A stretch of 64,000 nt of DNA from Mycolicibacterium hassiacum DSM 44199 (GTDB taxonomy: Bacteria; Actinomycetota; Actinomycetes; Mycobacteriales; Mycobacteriaceae). Below are positions 1 to 7,907 of the stretch, piece by piece (the first letter of the stretch is position 1; each line of letters opens with the position of its first letter). Made by a program: the position numbers and the translations under genes. Where the stretch lies: positions 3,348,001 through 3,412,000 of the forward strand of contig NZ_LR026975.1 of assembly GCF_900603025.1 (NCBI RefSeq), read 5' to 3'. The notes below the pieces were generated by a model, which saw nothing but the letters and a program-made list of their open reading frames with translations, made no database searches and was not told the DNA's origin.

Positions 1-583
1 CGGCAGGATGGGTGAACCGCTCGTCGACAACCTGCAGGGCGGTGGCAGTCGCGAATCCGACGATTTCCCTGAGTCGTTTGCGCCCGCGGAACACCCCGCG
101 CACCGCTTTCATCAACGTGCCGGGGTCGGGCCGGCTCATCTGGAGGTTCATCCCCGGACCCGCGATCGAACTCAAGGTGGTGAGCAACTCCGCGAACTCC
201 AGGTACGCAGAGGCATCCTGCGGGGAGAACCGGCGGATGTTCTCAACCGTCCGGCGGGGATCGTTCCAGAACGCGACAACGGTGCCATCGGGATGCACGT
301 GCGCGTACGACGGATCGGGCCGCACGGTGCGGTACCCGTACTGCCCGAGGCACAGGTCCCGTTCGATCGTCGTCGCGTTCATCATGATGACGTCGACGGC
401 GCACGGGTGCATGACGTGCTCGGGAGCCTCCGGAAAGAAGTGGCCGGACGTCGTCATACCGCCCAATGCGGGCGCGGCCTCGATGACGATCACGCGATGC
501 CCGCGCCGGACGAGGTAGTTACCCGCGACCAGTCCGTTGTGCCCGCCGCCGATGATTGCGACGTCGCACTGCGAAGTGCTCAT
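1..583 (-). CDS. FAD/NAD(P)-dependent oxidoreductase, CrtI/PYROXD2-like (partial)
   Basis: Only the N-terminal 194 codons are inside the window; the gene continues past the left edge. The ATG at 583 follows a good ribosome binding site (GAGGGGAGAA). The protein opens with a dinucleotide-binding fold: a short strand, then GGGHNGLVAG at about residues 10-19, and an acidic residue in VIVIEAAPALGG at about residues 31-42. This is the FAD-binding N-terminus of the phytoene desaturase-like amine oxidase superfamily, closest in my judgement to the PYROXD2-like branch because of the HNGL motif. The substrate is unknown. It is divergent from the SnoaL-like gene at 737, and a dyad lies between them. 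Confidence 0.8.
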   Translation of the reverse strand, partial: MSTSQCDVAIIGGGHNGLVAGNYLVRRGHRVIVIEAAPALGGMTTSGHFFPEAPEHVMHPCAVDVIMMNATTIERDLCLGQYGYRTVRPDPSYAHVHPDGTVVAFWNDPRRTVENIRRFSPQDASAYLEFAELLTTLSSIAGPGMNLQMSRPDPGTLMKAVRGVFRGRKRLREIVGFATATALQVVDERFTHPA

Positions 584-663
584 CGTTCTCCCCTCTGGTC
601 GCCATACCTGTACATTTTCGTCAGAAATGAGATTATCGGATGCCGAGCATTGCGGATTTAGCC

Positions 664-677
664 CAAGTACCTACTTG
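664..677. promoter_or_regulatory. Candidate operator dyad between divergent genes
   Basis: A perfect 6+2+6 dyad, CAAGTA-CC-TACTTG, lies in the 153-bp AT-richer gap between the divergent oxidoreductase and SnoaL-like genes. It is about 60 bp upstream of the TTG start at 737 and 80 bp from the ATG at 583. The position suits a shared operator. The binding protein is not identified, and the call rests on symmetry and position only. Confidence 0.35.
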
Positions 678-736
678 TGATAAGTCCACCATTGATATGT
701 TCATAACGTCAGATTTCTTAGCCAAAGGGGCGGCCA

Positions 737-1186
737 TTGACGATCGAGGAGTTGCTGGTACGCGAGGCCGTCCGGGACACCTATGCCCGCTACAACCACG
801 CCGGTGATCGCGGGCAGCTGGCGGAGCTGGCGGCCTGCTTCGCCGAGGACGGCGTCCTGGAGGTCAGGAACCGCTTCACGGCAACCGGACGGGACGCCAT
901 CGTCACCTCACTGAAGACCGTCGCGGGCGAGCTCACCCATCACGAGCCGCCGCCCGGCACGCACCACATCGTGCGGCATTACGTCGCCAATCTGCTGTTC
1001 ACCCACGTCTCGCCGACACGGATCGAATCCTCGGCGTACTACGTGGTGTTCTTCGCCGACGCCCCGGATCACTGGGGTCGCTACCGCGACGTCCTGGTGC
1101 CGGTCGACGACCGGTGGCTGTTCGCCCACCGCTACGTGACCGTCGACGGCGGCCGTGCGGAGGGCTTGGCGCTGATGACCGGATGA
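737..1186 (+). CDS. SnoaL/NTF2-like domain protein
   Basis: A 149-residue single-domain protein of the SnoaL-like (NTF2 fold) superfamily. The N-terminal helix pattern (EELLVREAVRDTYARYNHAGDR) and the acidic stretch LAACFAEDGVLEV are typical. Members are small cone-shaped cyclases, isomerases or dehydratases, or have no known activity, and often sit in catabolic clusters. The start is TTG, preceded by AAAGGGG at a suitable distance; no ATG or GTG fits better. The gene ends shortly before a palindromic repeat and then an IS element. The specific reaction is unknown. Confidence 0.75.
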   Translation: MTIEELLVREAVRDTYARYNHAGDRGQLAELAACFAEDGVLEVRNRFTATGRDAIVTSLKTVAGELTHHEPPPGTHHIVRHYVANLLFTHVSPTRIESSAYYVVFFADAPDHWGRYRDVLVPVDDRWLFAHRYVTVDGGRAEGLALMTG

Positions 1187-1203
1187 GCGTGGAGCCAAAT
1201 CCC

Positions 1204-1259
1204 CGAGTGTGCGCCCGTGGCGAGATCCGGCGCGGATCTTCGCCCTCAGCGCACAGTCG
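1204..1259. repeat. Imperfect 56-bp palindromic element
   Basis: Outer arms CGAGTGTGCGC (1204-1214) and GCGCACAGTCG (1249-1259) pair at 10 of 11 positions. Inner arms GGCGA-GATCCG and CGGATC-TTCGCC form a second stem around a 3-nt loop. It lies just 3' of the SnoaL-like gene and just before the IS element, so it could act as a transcription terminator. A similar element with the same CGAGTGTGCGC arm is at 47731-47788, which suggests a dispersed intergenic repeat. Confidence 0.5.
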
Positions 1260-1268
1260 GCGCACTAG

Positions 1269-1286
1269 CCTCGATTTTGCATCGAG
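1269..1286 (+). repeat. IS1380-family terminal inverted repeat (left)
   Basis: CCTCGATTTTGCATCGAG. It matches the reverse complement of the right end (2947-2964) at 12 of 18 positions, including the GATTTT core. It directly follows the CTAG target duplication. Confidence 0.7.
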
Positions 1287-1436
1287 TTGACGCGGAGTTG
1301 CTTTGAACGCTGGTTGTGTTGCTGGGGCGGTTTTTTTGGTATGACGGCATGATCGGTCGTCCCGTGTCGCCGGGTGGGGCGGGCTTTCCCAGGGCCTGTG
1401 GTTCTTTCGTGATCGGTGGTCAAAGGGGGCTGGCGG

Positions 1437-2843
1437 TTATCCGAAGGCGGTGCGCAGGTGTTGCCAGGCGGTGACGATCGCTGCGGCCCATCGCCAAGTG
1501 GCGTCGATGCGTAGCCATAGTTGGCGGGCGCCGCGGGTGATGCGGGCGGCGACGTGCAGGACGCGGTAGCGGAAAGTGTTGATCTCGGCGCGGGCCAGCC
1601 CGGGCTGGTTGCGGAAGCCGATGAGTCTGGTCCAGGTGACCAGGTCGGCGGCGGCCAGCACGATTTCCAGCCAGGCGGCGTTGGCCCAAAACGAGTGACA
1701 CGGCAGGTTGCGCAGGCCGGTGGCTTTGAGTTCGCGGATGCGGTCTTCGACGCGGGCGTGCTGGCGATGACGTAGCTCCAGGCCGGCGACTTGCCCGGGC
1801 ACCACGCCGTGGGGTGTGTCGGTGATGAACGCGGTGACGCGCATCCCGTCGGCGTCGGTGAACCGTAACTGTGCACCCGGATGGGGGCGCTCCTTGCGCA
1901 GGATCAGTCGGGTGCCGGGCGGCCAGCTCTCGAGGTTGACCAGGTCGGTGGCCTCGGCGACCCAGGCCCCGTCGCGGATTCCGCCGCGGGTGTCGATGGC
2001 CGGATACCAGCATGAACCGAGGTTGAGGGTGTCCACGGCGTCCTGGACGCGAACGTCGACGGGGTAGCCGAACGAGAACCCCACCCCGGCAGTGCGGCAG
2101 GCCTCGGCGAACTTAGGGGTGGCCCCGGCGGTGTCGCAGCGCACCAACACCTTCGGCTTATCGGGGTCGCCGGGTTGATCGGGGTCGGGCTGCCACGCTG
2201 GGGGCAGCGCGGCCAGGGCCTGCTCCAGGACAATGATGTGATCGCTGGCGGTGTTGGCACCGGCGTTGCCGGTGCGCAACAGCCCGCCCAGAGCTTCCCC
2301 ACCGGCGATCTCCGGGCGGTCCAAAAACGCCAGCAGCGGATGGTGGCCGAACGTCTTCTTCCAGGTCGGTGTGGCGCCGGCTTTGTTGTCGGAGTGATCG
2401 ATGACCAGGGTCGCATCGAGGTCGATGTGCAACCAGTCCTGATCAGCGGGGGCCGCTCCGGCGTCCCAGGCCGCCGCTCGCGCGGCGGCCCGCGCGGCCC
2501 GCACCGCGGGCAGCTGTGCGGCGTCGATGCGCTCATCGACCAGCCGCCACATCGTCGTCGTCGACGCCGCGGCACCGAACACATGCTCACGATCGCCGCA
2601 CAGCTGGCCGACCTCGTCGATGCAGACCGCCCCGTCGGCGACCGCGGCGGCCAGATCAGCGAACACATCACCGGGGGCGTAAACCCACGGGCCCCGGTAG
2701 GTGTCGGCCAAAGCTACGGTGACCTGCGTTGATAGGCCCGTGCGGTCGGCGAGTTCACGCACCATGCCCATCCCGGCGTGCGACACGACGCCGTGGCCGT
2801 CGGCTGAGACTTTCACCCGTGGTGCGACCGCGATATTCTTCAC
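1437..2843 (-). CDS. IS1380-family transposase
   Basis: A 468-residue DDE transposase occupying most of the IS element, starting at GTG (2843). The acidic catalytic triad can be placed by motif: the first Asp in the DLDATLVIDHSD segment (about residues 140-150), the second in VRCDTAG (about 233), and the Glu in VEDRIRELK (about 360). The last is followed by the family-typical segment around LPCHSFWAN. Length and motifs fit the DDE group 1 transposases of the family. There is no frameshift or stop, so it may be active. Several long antisense reading frames here are shadows of it. Confidence 0.92.
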   Translation of the reverse strand: MKNIAVAPRVKVSADGHGVVSHAGMGMVRELADRTGLSTQVTVALADTYRGPWVYAPGDVFADLAAAVADGAVCIDEVGQLCGDREHVFGAAASTTTMWRLVDERIDAAQLPAVRAARAAARAAAWDAGAAPADQDWLHIDLDATLVIDHSDNKAGATPTWKKTFGHHPLLAFLDRPEIAGGEALGGLLRTGNAGANTASDHIIVLEQALAALPPAWQPDPDQPGDPDKPKVLVRCDTAGATPKFAEACRTAGVGFSFGYPVDVRVQDAVDTLNLGSCWYPAIDTRGGIRDGAWVAEATDLVNLESWPPGTRLILRKERPHPGAQLRFTDADGMRVTAFITDTPHGVVPGQVAGLELRHRQHARVEDRIRELKATGLRNLPCHSFWANAAWLEIVLAAADLVTWTRLIGFRNQPGLARAEINTFRYRVLHVAARITRGARQLWLRIDATWRWAAAIVTAWQHLRTAFG

Positions 2844-2946
2844 CTGCGAGGTGCCTTTCCGTGGGAACGATCCGAACCTTAGACAAGTCCGATTATTCCT
2901 TACAGGACAGGCACTTTCGCTTATCTACACGCCATCAAGGGCAACA

Positions 2947-2964
2947 TTCCACGAAAAATCCGGG
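2947..2964 (-). repeat. IS1380-family terminal inverted repeat (right)
   Basis: Read inward on the minus strand this end is CCCGGATTTTTCGTGGAA, sharing CC, GATTTT and other positions with the left end. CTAG follows at 2965-2968. Confidence 0.7.
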
Positions 2965-2977
2965 CTAGCCGGCCGGA

Positions 2978-3724
2978 TCAGCTCAGCACCTCCACCAGCG
3001 GAGTGTCGGAGCGTTCCACCATGAATGTCTGCACCGCCTCCAGATGGCGCCGCCAGTGTCGTTGCGCTGCGGCGCCATCGCCGTTGTCGAGGAGTTTCAC
3101 CAGCTTCCGGTAGGCGCGCTGGGCGGCGGCGTTCGCGTCGCGTTCGAACCCGGGCGGATGCGACGCGATGAACTGCGCATTGTGGATCTCGAGGATGTCG
3201 AACAACATCCGGCCGAGCACCGCGAGCGTGATACAGCCGGCGTTCTCCACCACACCGACGTGAAACCGCAGGCTGTAGTCGGCGAACGCGGTCTCGTCGT
3301 CGACGATGCCGTCGCCCTCGTCGAGCAGCTGCGCCAGGGTCCGCACCGGGGCCTTGGTCCGTCTGGCGGCGATCATCCCGACCGCCGACACCTCGAGCTC
3401 GGTGCGGGCCCGGTAGACATCGCTCAACGGCGTGCCCCGGTACTGCAGCAGGGTGCCGGTGTAGCGGGCCGCCATCGATCCGTCCGGTTCGAGCACCCGT
3501 GCACCGCCGTGCGGTCCGCGCACGATCGTGATCAGCGATTCGCCCTCCAGGATGCGGATCGCCTCACGCAATGTCGGCCGGGACACCCCGTACTCGTCCA
3601 TCAGGGCCGATTCGCTGGGCAGCATATGACCCGGCGGCAGCTCCCCGGTGACGATGCGCCGGCGCAGGTGGTTGGCGATCAGCGCGCTCGCCTTCGGCAC
3701 CTTCACCGCGGGAGTTCGGGGCAT
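2978..3724 (-). CDS. GntR/FadR-family transcriptional regulator
   Basis: A 248-residue regulator with an N-terminal winged helix-turn-helix (about residues 10-75; SRPTLREAIRILEGESL is the recognition region) and a C-terminal all-helical FCD ligand-binding domain. FCD regulators usually repress catabolic operons and release DNA on binding an acid or acyl-CoA. It is a paralogue of the next gene upstream (3763-4518): the HTH regions align without gaps and share PTLR-AIRILE-ESL. The stop lies 13 bp from the IS element. A weak dyad just upstream may be autoregulatory. The effector is unknown. Confidence 0.9.
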   Translation of the reverse strand: MPRTPAVKVPKASALIANHLRRRIVTGELPPGHMLPSESALMDEYGVSRPTLREAIRILEGESLITIVRGPHGGARVLEPDGSMAARYTGTLLQYRGTPLSDVYRARTELEVSAVGMIAARRTKAPVRTLAQLLDEGDGIVDDETAFADYSLRFHVGVVENAGCITLAVLGRMLFDILEIHNAQFIASHPPGFERDANAAAQRAYRKLVKLLDNGDGAAAQRHWRRHLEAVQTFMVERSDTPLVEVLS

Positions 3725-3732
3725 ATCGCTAG

Positions 3733-3746
3733 ATGATATACCTCAT
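3733..3746. promoter_or_regulatory. Possible GntR operator upstream of the 2978-3724 gene
   Basis: On the minus strand, ATGA-GGTATA-TCAT lies 9-22 bp upstream of the GntR start codon. Only the outer 4-bp arms are symmetric. It is AT-rich compared with its surroundings and sits where an autoregulatory site would be. Weak evidence. Confidence 0.25.
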
Positions 3747-3762
3747 TAGCACGGCCGGCGGG

Positions 3763-4518
3763 TCAGCCGAGCACGTCGACCACCCGCTCGGCACCACCGA
3801 TCCGGCCGATGCTCGCGGCGGTGTCCCGGATGTGCCGCCGCCACAGCGCCTCGGCGGCCTCGGCATCGCGCCGCTCGATCAGGTCGACCACGCGCCCGTG
3901 CGTGCGGGTGCCCACGGCCAGCATCGGTTCATGCACCTCCGGGCGGGTCGCGGCGAGATAGCGGGCGGTCACCTCGTCGATCACCACCCGAACCATCTCG
4001 CAGAGCACCATCAGCGTGCCGTTACCGGTGCACTCGATCAGCAACCGGTGAAAGTCGTTCTCCCGCGCCAGCAACTGCTGGGCGTCGGCGGCGGCCTCCG
4101 CCTCGGACGCGACCGCGGCGCGCAGCCGGCGCAGCTGATCGGCGGTCCGCGAGCGGGCCACCATGGCCGCACACGGCCCCTCCAGCGCCGCCGCCGCCTC
4201 GAACAGGTCCGAGGTGGTGGCCCGCCGGTAGCCCAGCACCGTGGCGACGTACCCGGCGGCCGTCTCGACGCGCGGTACGCTGACCCGCACACCGCCGCGC
4301 GGCCCGCGCCGCACCGTCACCAGAGACTCCGATTCCAGAATCCGGATCGCCTGCCGCAGCGTCGGTTTCGACACCCGCAACTCGGCGAGCAGCGTCTCGT
4401 CCGGCGGAAGCAGGTCGCCCTCACGCAGTTCGCCGAGGATGACCCTGCGGCGCAGGGCAGCGGCGACGACATCGGCGGCCTTGCGCCCCGATGGATGTGC
4501 GCGCGCCCGTTCGGTCAC
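3763..4518 (-). CDS. GntR/FadR-family transcriptional regulator (tandem paralogue)
   Basis: A 251-residue FadR-type regulator with a winged HTH at about residues 15-80 (SKPTLRQAIRILESESL) and an FCD domain to the C-terminus. It starts with GTG at 4518, and the start codon overlaps a perfect dyad (4517-4530), which fits autoregulation. It lies 38 bp upstream of its paralogue and 33 bp downstream of an SDR gene, all on the minus strand, so the SDRs and both regulators may be co-transcribed. The pair probably arose by duplication and may sense related ligands. Confidence 0.9.
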   Translation of the reverse strand: MTERARAHPSGRKAADVVAAALRRRVILGELREGDLLPPDETLLAELRVSKPTLRQAIRILESESLVTVRRGPRGGVRVSVPRVETAAGYVATVLGYRRATTSDLFEAAAALEGPCAAMVARSRTADQLRRLRAAVASEAEAAADAQQLLARENDFHRLLIECTGNGTLMVLCEMVRVVIDEVTARYLAATRPEVHEPMLAVGTRTHGRVVDLIERRDAEAAEALWRRHIRDTAASIGRIGGAERVVDVLG

Positions 4519-4530
4519 CGTTCAAACGGT
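4517..4530. promoter_or_regulatory. Candidate operator overlapping the GntR start codon
   Basis: Perfect 6+2+6 dyad ACCGTT-CA-AACGGT. It overlaps the GTG start of the second GntR gene and lies in the 33-bp gap below the SDR gene. The position suits repression by the GntR protein itself. No regulator-specific consensus was matched. Confidence 0.4.
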
Positions 4531-4551
4531 ACCGGGCGCGAGTCGGCGCGC

Positions 4552-5370
4552 TCAGACTTTGGTGGCGCCCATGTCCACGGTCAACTGCGTGCCGGTGACG
4601 GCCCGCGACAGGTCCGAGGCCAGGTACACCACCGCGTCGGAGATGTCGTTCGGATCGGCCATCGGCAACCCCGGCAGCACACTGCCGAACGAAACGGCGT
4701 ACGCCGGATGTTCGGTGAGCATGGTCGCGGTCGTCGGATCCTCGGCCATCGGTGTCGCCACACCCCAGGGGTGGATCGAGTTCACCCGGATGCCGTACTC
4801 CCCCAGTTCGATCGCCGCGCTCTTGGTCAGGCCCACCACACCGTGTTTGGCCGCGCTGTAGTGCGCCTGCCCGGGAAGCGATTTGATCCCGGCCACCGAA
4901 CTGATGGTGATGATCGAACCGCCGTTGCCCGCCGCGATCATGTGCGGCACCGCGGCCTTCATCGTCCGCCACACACCGTTGAGGTTGATGTCGATAAGGG
5001 AGAGCCACTGCTCCTCCGACATCTCCCAGAACCGGCCCCAGTTGCAGATCCCGGCGTTGGCGACCACCACGTCGAGCCGCCCGCCGAACGCCGCGACACC
5101 CTCGGCGACGACGGCCGATACGGCCTCGTAGTCGCGGACATCCGCGCTGCGCGCCAGGATGCGCGCCCCTTCCGCCTCGACCAGCCGCACCGTCTCCCGC
5201 AGGTCGTCGGGGGTGGCCGGCGGGTAGGTGTTGGCCGCCGCGGCCGGACCCGCGATGTCGATCGCGATGATGTCGGCGCCCTCCCGGGCGAGTCGCACGG
5301 CATGGCTGCGGCCCTGCCCGCGCGCGGCGCCGGTGACCAACGCGACCCGCCCGGCCAGCAGCCCGGTCAT
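4552..5370 (-). CDS. Mycofactocin-coupled SDR family oxidoreductase
   Basis: A 272-residue short-chain dehydrogenase. The nucleotide motif is TGAARGQGRSHA at about residues 14-25, NAG occurs in VVANAGIC, and the catalytic pair is YSAAK. A 20-25 residue insertion after the second strand (AGPAAAANTYPPATPDD region) marks the mycofactocin-coupled SDR subfamily, whose NAD is thought to stay bound and to be re-oxidised by mycofactocin. The likely role is oxidation of a secondary alcohol in the pathway encoded here. It is 73 bp downstream of a second SDR gene in the same operon. The substrate is unknown. Confidence 0.85.
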   Translation of the reverse strand: MTGLLAGRVALVTGAARGQGRSHAVRLAREGADIIAIDIAGPAAAANTYPPATPDDLRETVRLVEAEGARILARSADVRDYEAVSAVVAEGVAAFGGRLDVVVANAGICNWGRFWEMSEEQWLSLIDINLNGVWRTMKAAVPHMIAAGNGGSIITISSVAGIKSLPGQAHYSAAKHGVVGLTKSAAIELGEYGIRVNSIHPWGVATPMAEDPTTATMLTEHPAYAVSFGSVLPGLPMADPNDISDAVVYLASDLSRAVTGTQLTVDMGATKV

Positions 5371-5443
5371 CGAGAATTCTCCTGACGCATCACATCGCCT
5401 CCCGCGCCGACATCACACCGTAAAGCGCGCCGTGGCGGGCGGT

Positions 5444-6208
5444 TCACCCGACCCGCCGGGTCAGTCCGCCGTCCACCCGGATCGTCGCCCCGGTGGTGTA
5501 GCTCGCCGCGTCGCTGGCCAGATACAGTGCCGCGCCGACGATCTCGTCGGGACGGCCGATACGGCCCAGCGGCACGTACGATCCGGAGCGCATCGCGTCC
5601 GTCCAGGCCTCGGTGACGTCGGTGTCGAACGCCCCCGGCAGGATCGCGTTCACCCGCACCTTCGGCGCGAAGGCCTCGGCAAGGCCGGCGGTCAGCGCGT
5701 TCAGCCCGGCCTTGGCGCAGGCATAGGGCAGTTCGGCGGGACTCGCCAGCAGCGACCCGATGGTCCCGATGTTGATCACCGAACCGCCGCCCTGTTCGGC
5801 CATTCGCGTGCAGGCCAGCACCCCGAGCCGGAAGGGGCCCTTGAGGTTCACCGCGAGCGTCTTGTCGTAGAGCTCCTCGGTGACGTCGGCCAGCCGGTCG
5901 TACAGCGGCGACATGCCGGCGTTGTTCACCAGCACGTCGATGCGGCCGAACCGCCGAAGCGTGCCCTCGATGAGCTCGTCGCACTCGTCCCAATGACCGA
6001 CGTGACAGCGGATGGGCACCGCCGTGCGGCCGGTGCGCTCGGCGATCTCGCGTGCGGCGGTCTCACAGGCGTCGAGTTTGCGCGAGGCCACCACCACATC
6101 GGCCCCCGCCGCGGCGAACGCCTGCGCGATGGCCCGCCCGAGACCGCGGCTTCCGCCGGTCACCACCGCGACCCGGCCGGTGAGATCGAAGCTCGGGACA
6201 TCGCTCAT
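5444..6208 (-). CDS. SDR family NAD(P)-dependent oxidoreductase
   Basis: A classical 254-residue SDR: TGGSRGLGRA cofactor motif near residue 17, LVNNAG near residue 92, and catalytic YACAK near residue 160. It likely interconverts a hydroxyl and a keto group. It overlaps the upstream TetR gene by 4 bp (ATGA), so the two are co-transcribed and probably translationally coupled, and it lies 73 bp upstream of the mycofactocin-type SDR. With the phosphotransferase at the head of the operon and the divergent acyl-CoA dehydrogenase, a role in beta-oxidation-like chemistry is plausible but inferred. Confidence 0.88.
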   Translation of the reverse strand: MSDVPSFDLTGRVAVVTGGSRGLGRAIAQAFAAAGADVVVASRKLDACETAAREIAERTGRTAVPIRCHVGHWDECDELIEGTLRRFGRIDVLVNNAGMSPLYDRLADVTEELYDKTLAVNLKGPFRLGVLACTRMAEQGGGSVINIGTIGSLLASPAELPYACAKAGLNALTAGLAEAFAPKVRVNAILPGAFDTDVTEAWTDAMRSGSYVPLGRIGRPDEIVGAALYLASDAASYTTGATIRVDGGLTRRVG

Positions 6209-6849
6209 ACGCGCCCCGTCCTGTCGTCCAGGCTGCCCAGCCCGTCGATCACCAGATCCAGCGCGGCGGCGATGCGTTTGGCCGGATCCCCCCTACCGCC
6301 GTCGACCACCCAGGTCCGGAACTCGGCGGCGGCCACGGCGCCCATCGCCACCACGACGACCCGGAGCTGCGCGGCCCCGAGCCGGCCACCGGCGCGAGCC
6401 GCGAGTTCCTCGGCCAGTTCGGCGTCCTCGGCGATGCGTTCGCCATTGACCCTGGCCCGCAACGCCGGGGCGTTCTGCAGCACCTGCCCCAGCTGGCGGA
6501 CCCGATCGCGTTCACCGCGTTCCACATGGGACGTCTCGATGTAGGCGTTGCGCAGTGCGACCACCGGCCCTTCGCCGACAGGCCGGTTGCGCACCGCGGC
6601 CAGCAGCCGCCGTTGCAGGCGGCGCTCGTAGTCGAGGACGACGTCGTCCTTGGTCGGGAAGTAGCGAAAGAAGGTGCGCGGTGAGGTGCCCGCGGCCGCC
6701 GCGATGTCGTCGACGGTGACCTGATCGAATCCCCGCTCGGCGAACAAACGCATTGCGACGCGGCCCAACTCGTCACGCATCAGCCGGCGGCGCCGATCGG
6801 TCATCGACTCGGTCACGGTGTCACTCCACGCTGTCGGTTCATCGATCAC
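6205..6849 (-). CDS. TetR-family transcriptional regulator
   Basis: A 214-residue TetR-type repressor. The N-terminal HTH is clear (RLFAERGFDQVTVDDIAAAAGTSPRTFFRYFPTKDDVV region, split here for position at about residues 35-75), and a helical ligand domain follows. It starts with GTG inside the GTGA overlap with the phosphotransferase stop and overlaps the next SDR by ATGA, so it is embedded in the operon. It is the obvious candidate to bind the 17-bp palindrome at 7891-7907 that governs this operon and the divergent acyl-CoA dehydrogenase unit. That assignment is inference. Confidence 0.9.
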   Translation of the reverse strand: MIDEPTAWSDTVTESMTDRRRRLMRDELGRVAMRLFAERGFDQVTVDDIAAAAGTSPRTFFRYFPTKDDVVLDYERRLQRRLLAAVRNRPVGEGPVVALRNAYIETSHVERGERDRVRQLGQVLQNAPALRARVNGERIAEDAELAEELAARAGGRLGAAQLRVVVVAMGAVAAAEFRTWVVDGGRGDPAKRIAAALDLVIDGLGSLDDRTGRV

Positions 6850-7871
6850 ACCCGCTCGCCGCGGGCGAATTCGGCGGCCCCGCGCAGCAGGTTCGGCACG
6901 ACCTCCGCCATCGAGGTGGCCTCGGGCGAGACCCCGCGCCGCACCTCCTGGGCGTGGCGGCCCTCGAGGATCACGGCAAGCTTGAACAGCGCCAGCACCT
7001 GGTAGTAGGGCAGCGCGCTCAGATCGCGGCCGGTGCGTTCGGCGTACCGGCGTGCCATCTCGGCCCGGGTCGGATAGCCGTCGGTTCCCCCGGCCTGAAC
7101 GACGAGCACCGGCCGCTCACCCGGTTCGGTCCAGCGCGCCAGCAGATGGCCGAGGTCCAGCAGCGGATCGCCGATGGTGCCGGTGTCCCAGTCGATGACG
7201 GCCGCCAGCCGGGCCGGCGGCTGTGGCGCCACCATCACGTTGAACGGACTGTAGTCGCCGTGAATCAGCCCGGCCGGGCTCATCGTCGGCGTGTTCTCGG
7301 TCAGCCAGCGGCACACGAAGTCGAGCTCGGGCAGCTCCCGGGTGCGGTACCGGTCGAGTTGGGCCAGCCAGCGCGGCACCTGCCGGTCCAGGAATCCCTC
7401 GGGTTTGCCCAGCCCGTCGAGCCCGCGTGCCCGCCAGTCGACCGACGCGAGCTCCGCACAGCCGTCCACGTAGGCCATGCCCAGCCGATAGCGCAACGCC
7501 GGATCCGACCGGAACGGTTCGGGCAGGTCGAAACCCGGGGTGAACCCGGCGACCAACTCCATGATCAGAAACGGCGCACCGAGCACGGACTCGTCGTCAC
7601 AGAACAACAGCGGTTTCGGGTGCGGCACCGCGGTGCCCTCCAGCGCGGTGAGGATGCGCCATTCGCGCTGCATGTTCGACGCGCTCGGGTCGTTGCGGAC
7701 CGCCGGCGGACGGCGCAGCACCCACCGATGGCCACCGCGCTCAACGAGGTAGAGCGCGCTGGCGATCCCGGTCTCCGCCCCCATCCGCCGGGCGGTCAAC
7801 GGCGCGCCGGCGCCGGGAAGCCGGTCGCCGATCCACCCGTCCAGCCGCGCCGAGTCGATATCAGCGGTCAC
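6846..7871 (-). CDS. APH-family phosphotransferase (ACAD10/11 kinase-domain or LvaA-like)
   Basis: A 341-residue aminoglycoside-phosphotransferase-fold kinase with the Brenner motif HGDYSPFN (about residue 225) and the metal-binding segment VIDWDTGTIGDP (about residue 250). The GTG start at 7871 is chosen because a promoter (TTGACA, 17 bp, TAGGGT) ends 7 nt before it, giving a leaderless mRNA; longer in-frame starts fall inside the operator. The family includes the kinase domain of mammalian ACAD10/11 and P. putida LvaA, which phosphorylate 4-hydroxyacyl-CoAs. A divergent acyl-CoA dehydrogenase under the same operator supports such a role here, but the substrate is not proven. Confidence 0.85.
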   Translation of the reverse strand: MTADIDSARLDGWIGDRLPGAGAPLTARRMGAETGIASALYLVERGGHRWVLRRPPAVRNDPSASNMQREWRILTALEGTAVPHPKPLLFCDDESVLGAPFLIMELVAGFTPGFDLPEPFRSDPALRYRLGMAYVDGCAELASVDWRARGLDGLGKPEGFLDRQVPRWLAQLDRYRTRELPELDFVCRWLTENTPTMSPAGLIHGDYSPFNVMVAPQPPARLAAVIDWDTGTIGDPLLDLGHLLARWTEPGERPVLVVQAGGTDGYPTRAEMARRYAERTGRDLSALPYYQVLALFKLAVILEGRHAQEVRRGVSPEATSMAEVVPNLLRGAAEFARGERV

Positions 7872-7878
7872 GGCCGGG

Positions 7879-7907
7879 ACCCTACGACTCTTGACAGTAA
7901 CTGTCAA
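7879..7907 (-). promoter_or_regulatory. Sigma70-type promoter for the phosphotransferase operon
   Basis: On the minus strand, -35 TTGACA (7907-7902), a 17-bp spacer, and -10 TAGGGT (7884-7879). The GTG start codon begins 7 nt later, so transcription should start at or next to the initiation codon (leaderless, common in mycobacteria). Confidence 0.65.
7891..7907. promoter_or_regulatory. 17-bp perfect palindrome, candidate TetR operator
   Basis: TTGACAGTAACTGTCAA: 7-bp arms around a 3-bp centre. Each arm begins with a perfect -35 hexamer, one for each divergent transcript, so a repressor bound here would block both promoters at once. The TetR encoded in the minus-strand operon (6205-6849) is the likely binder. 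Confidence 0.7.

Larger units (their letters stand above)
1269..2964 (-). mobile_element. IS1380-family insertion sequence, apparently complete
   Basis: The element is 1,696 bp, bounded by imperfect inverted repeats and flanked on both sides by CTAG (1265-1268 and 2965-2968), a 4-bp target duplication as expected for the IS1380 family. It carries one transposase gene that fills most of its length. It lies between the SnoaL-like gene and the 3' end of the first GntR gene (stop at 2978), so it interrupts no visible gene. Intact ends, a matching duplication and an uninterrupted transposase suggest a fairly recent insertion. Confidence 0.85.

Noticed and set aside
1265..2732. Several long frames inside the IS element on both strands
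   Set aside because: They are out-of-frame or antisense shadows of the transposase, with Arg/Pro/Ala-rich composition.
5413..5423. TCACACCGTAA, a 9/11 match to the TTACACTGTAA sites, 43 bp upstream of the mycofactocin-type SDR
   Set aside because: Not symmetric, and several 9/11 matches are expected by chance in 64 kb; not enough to add it to the set.
7872..7907. Longer phosphotransferase starting at TTG 7907
   Set aside because: That codon is the -35 box and operator arm; GTG 7871 fits the leaderless promoter.
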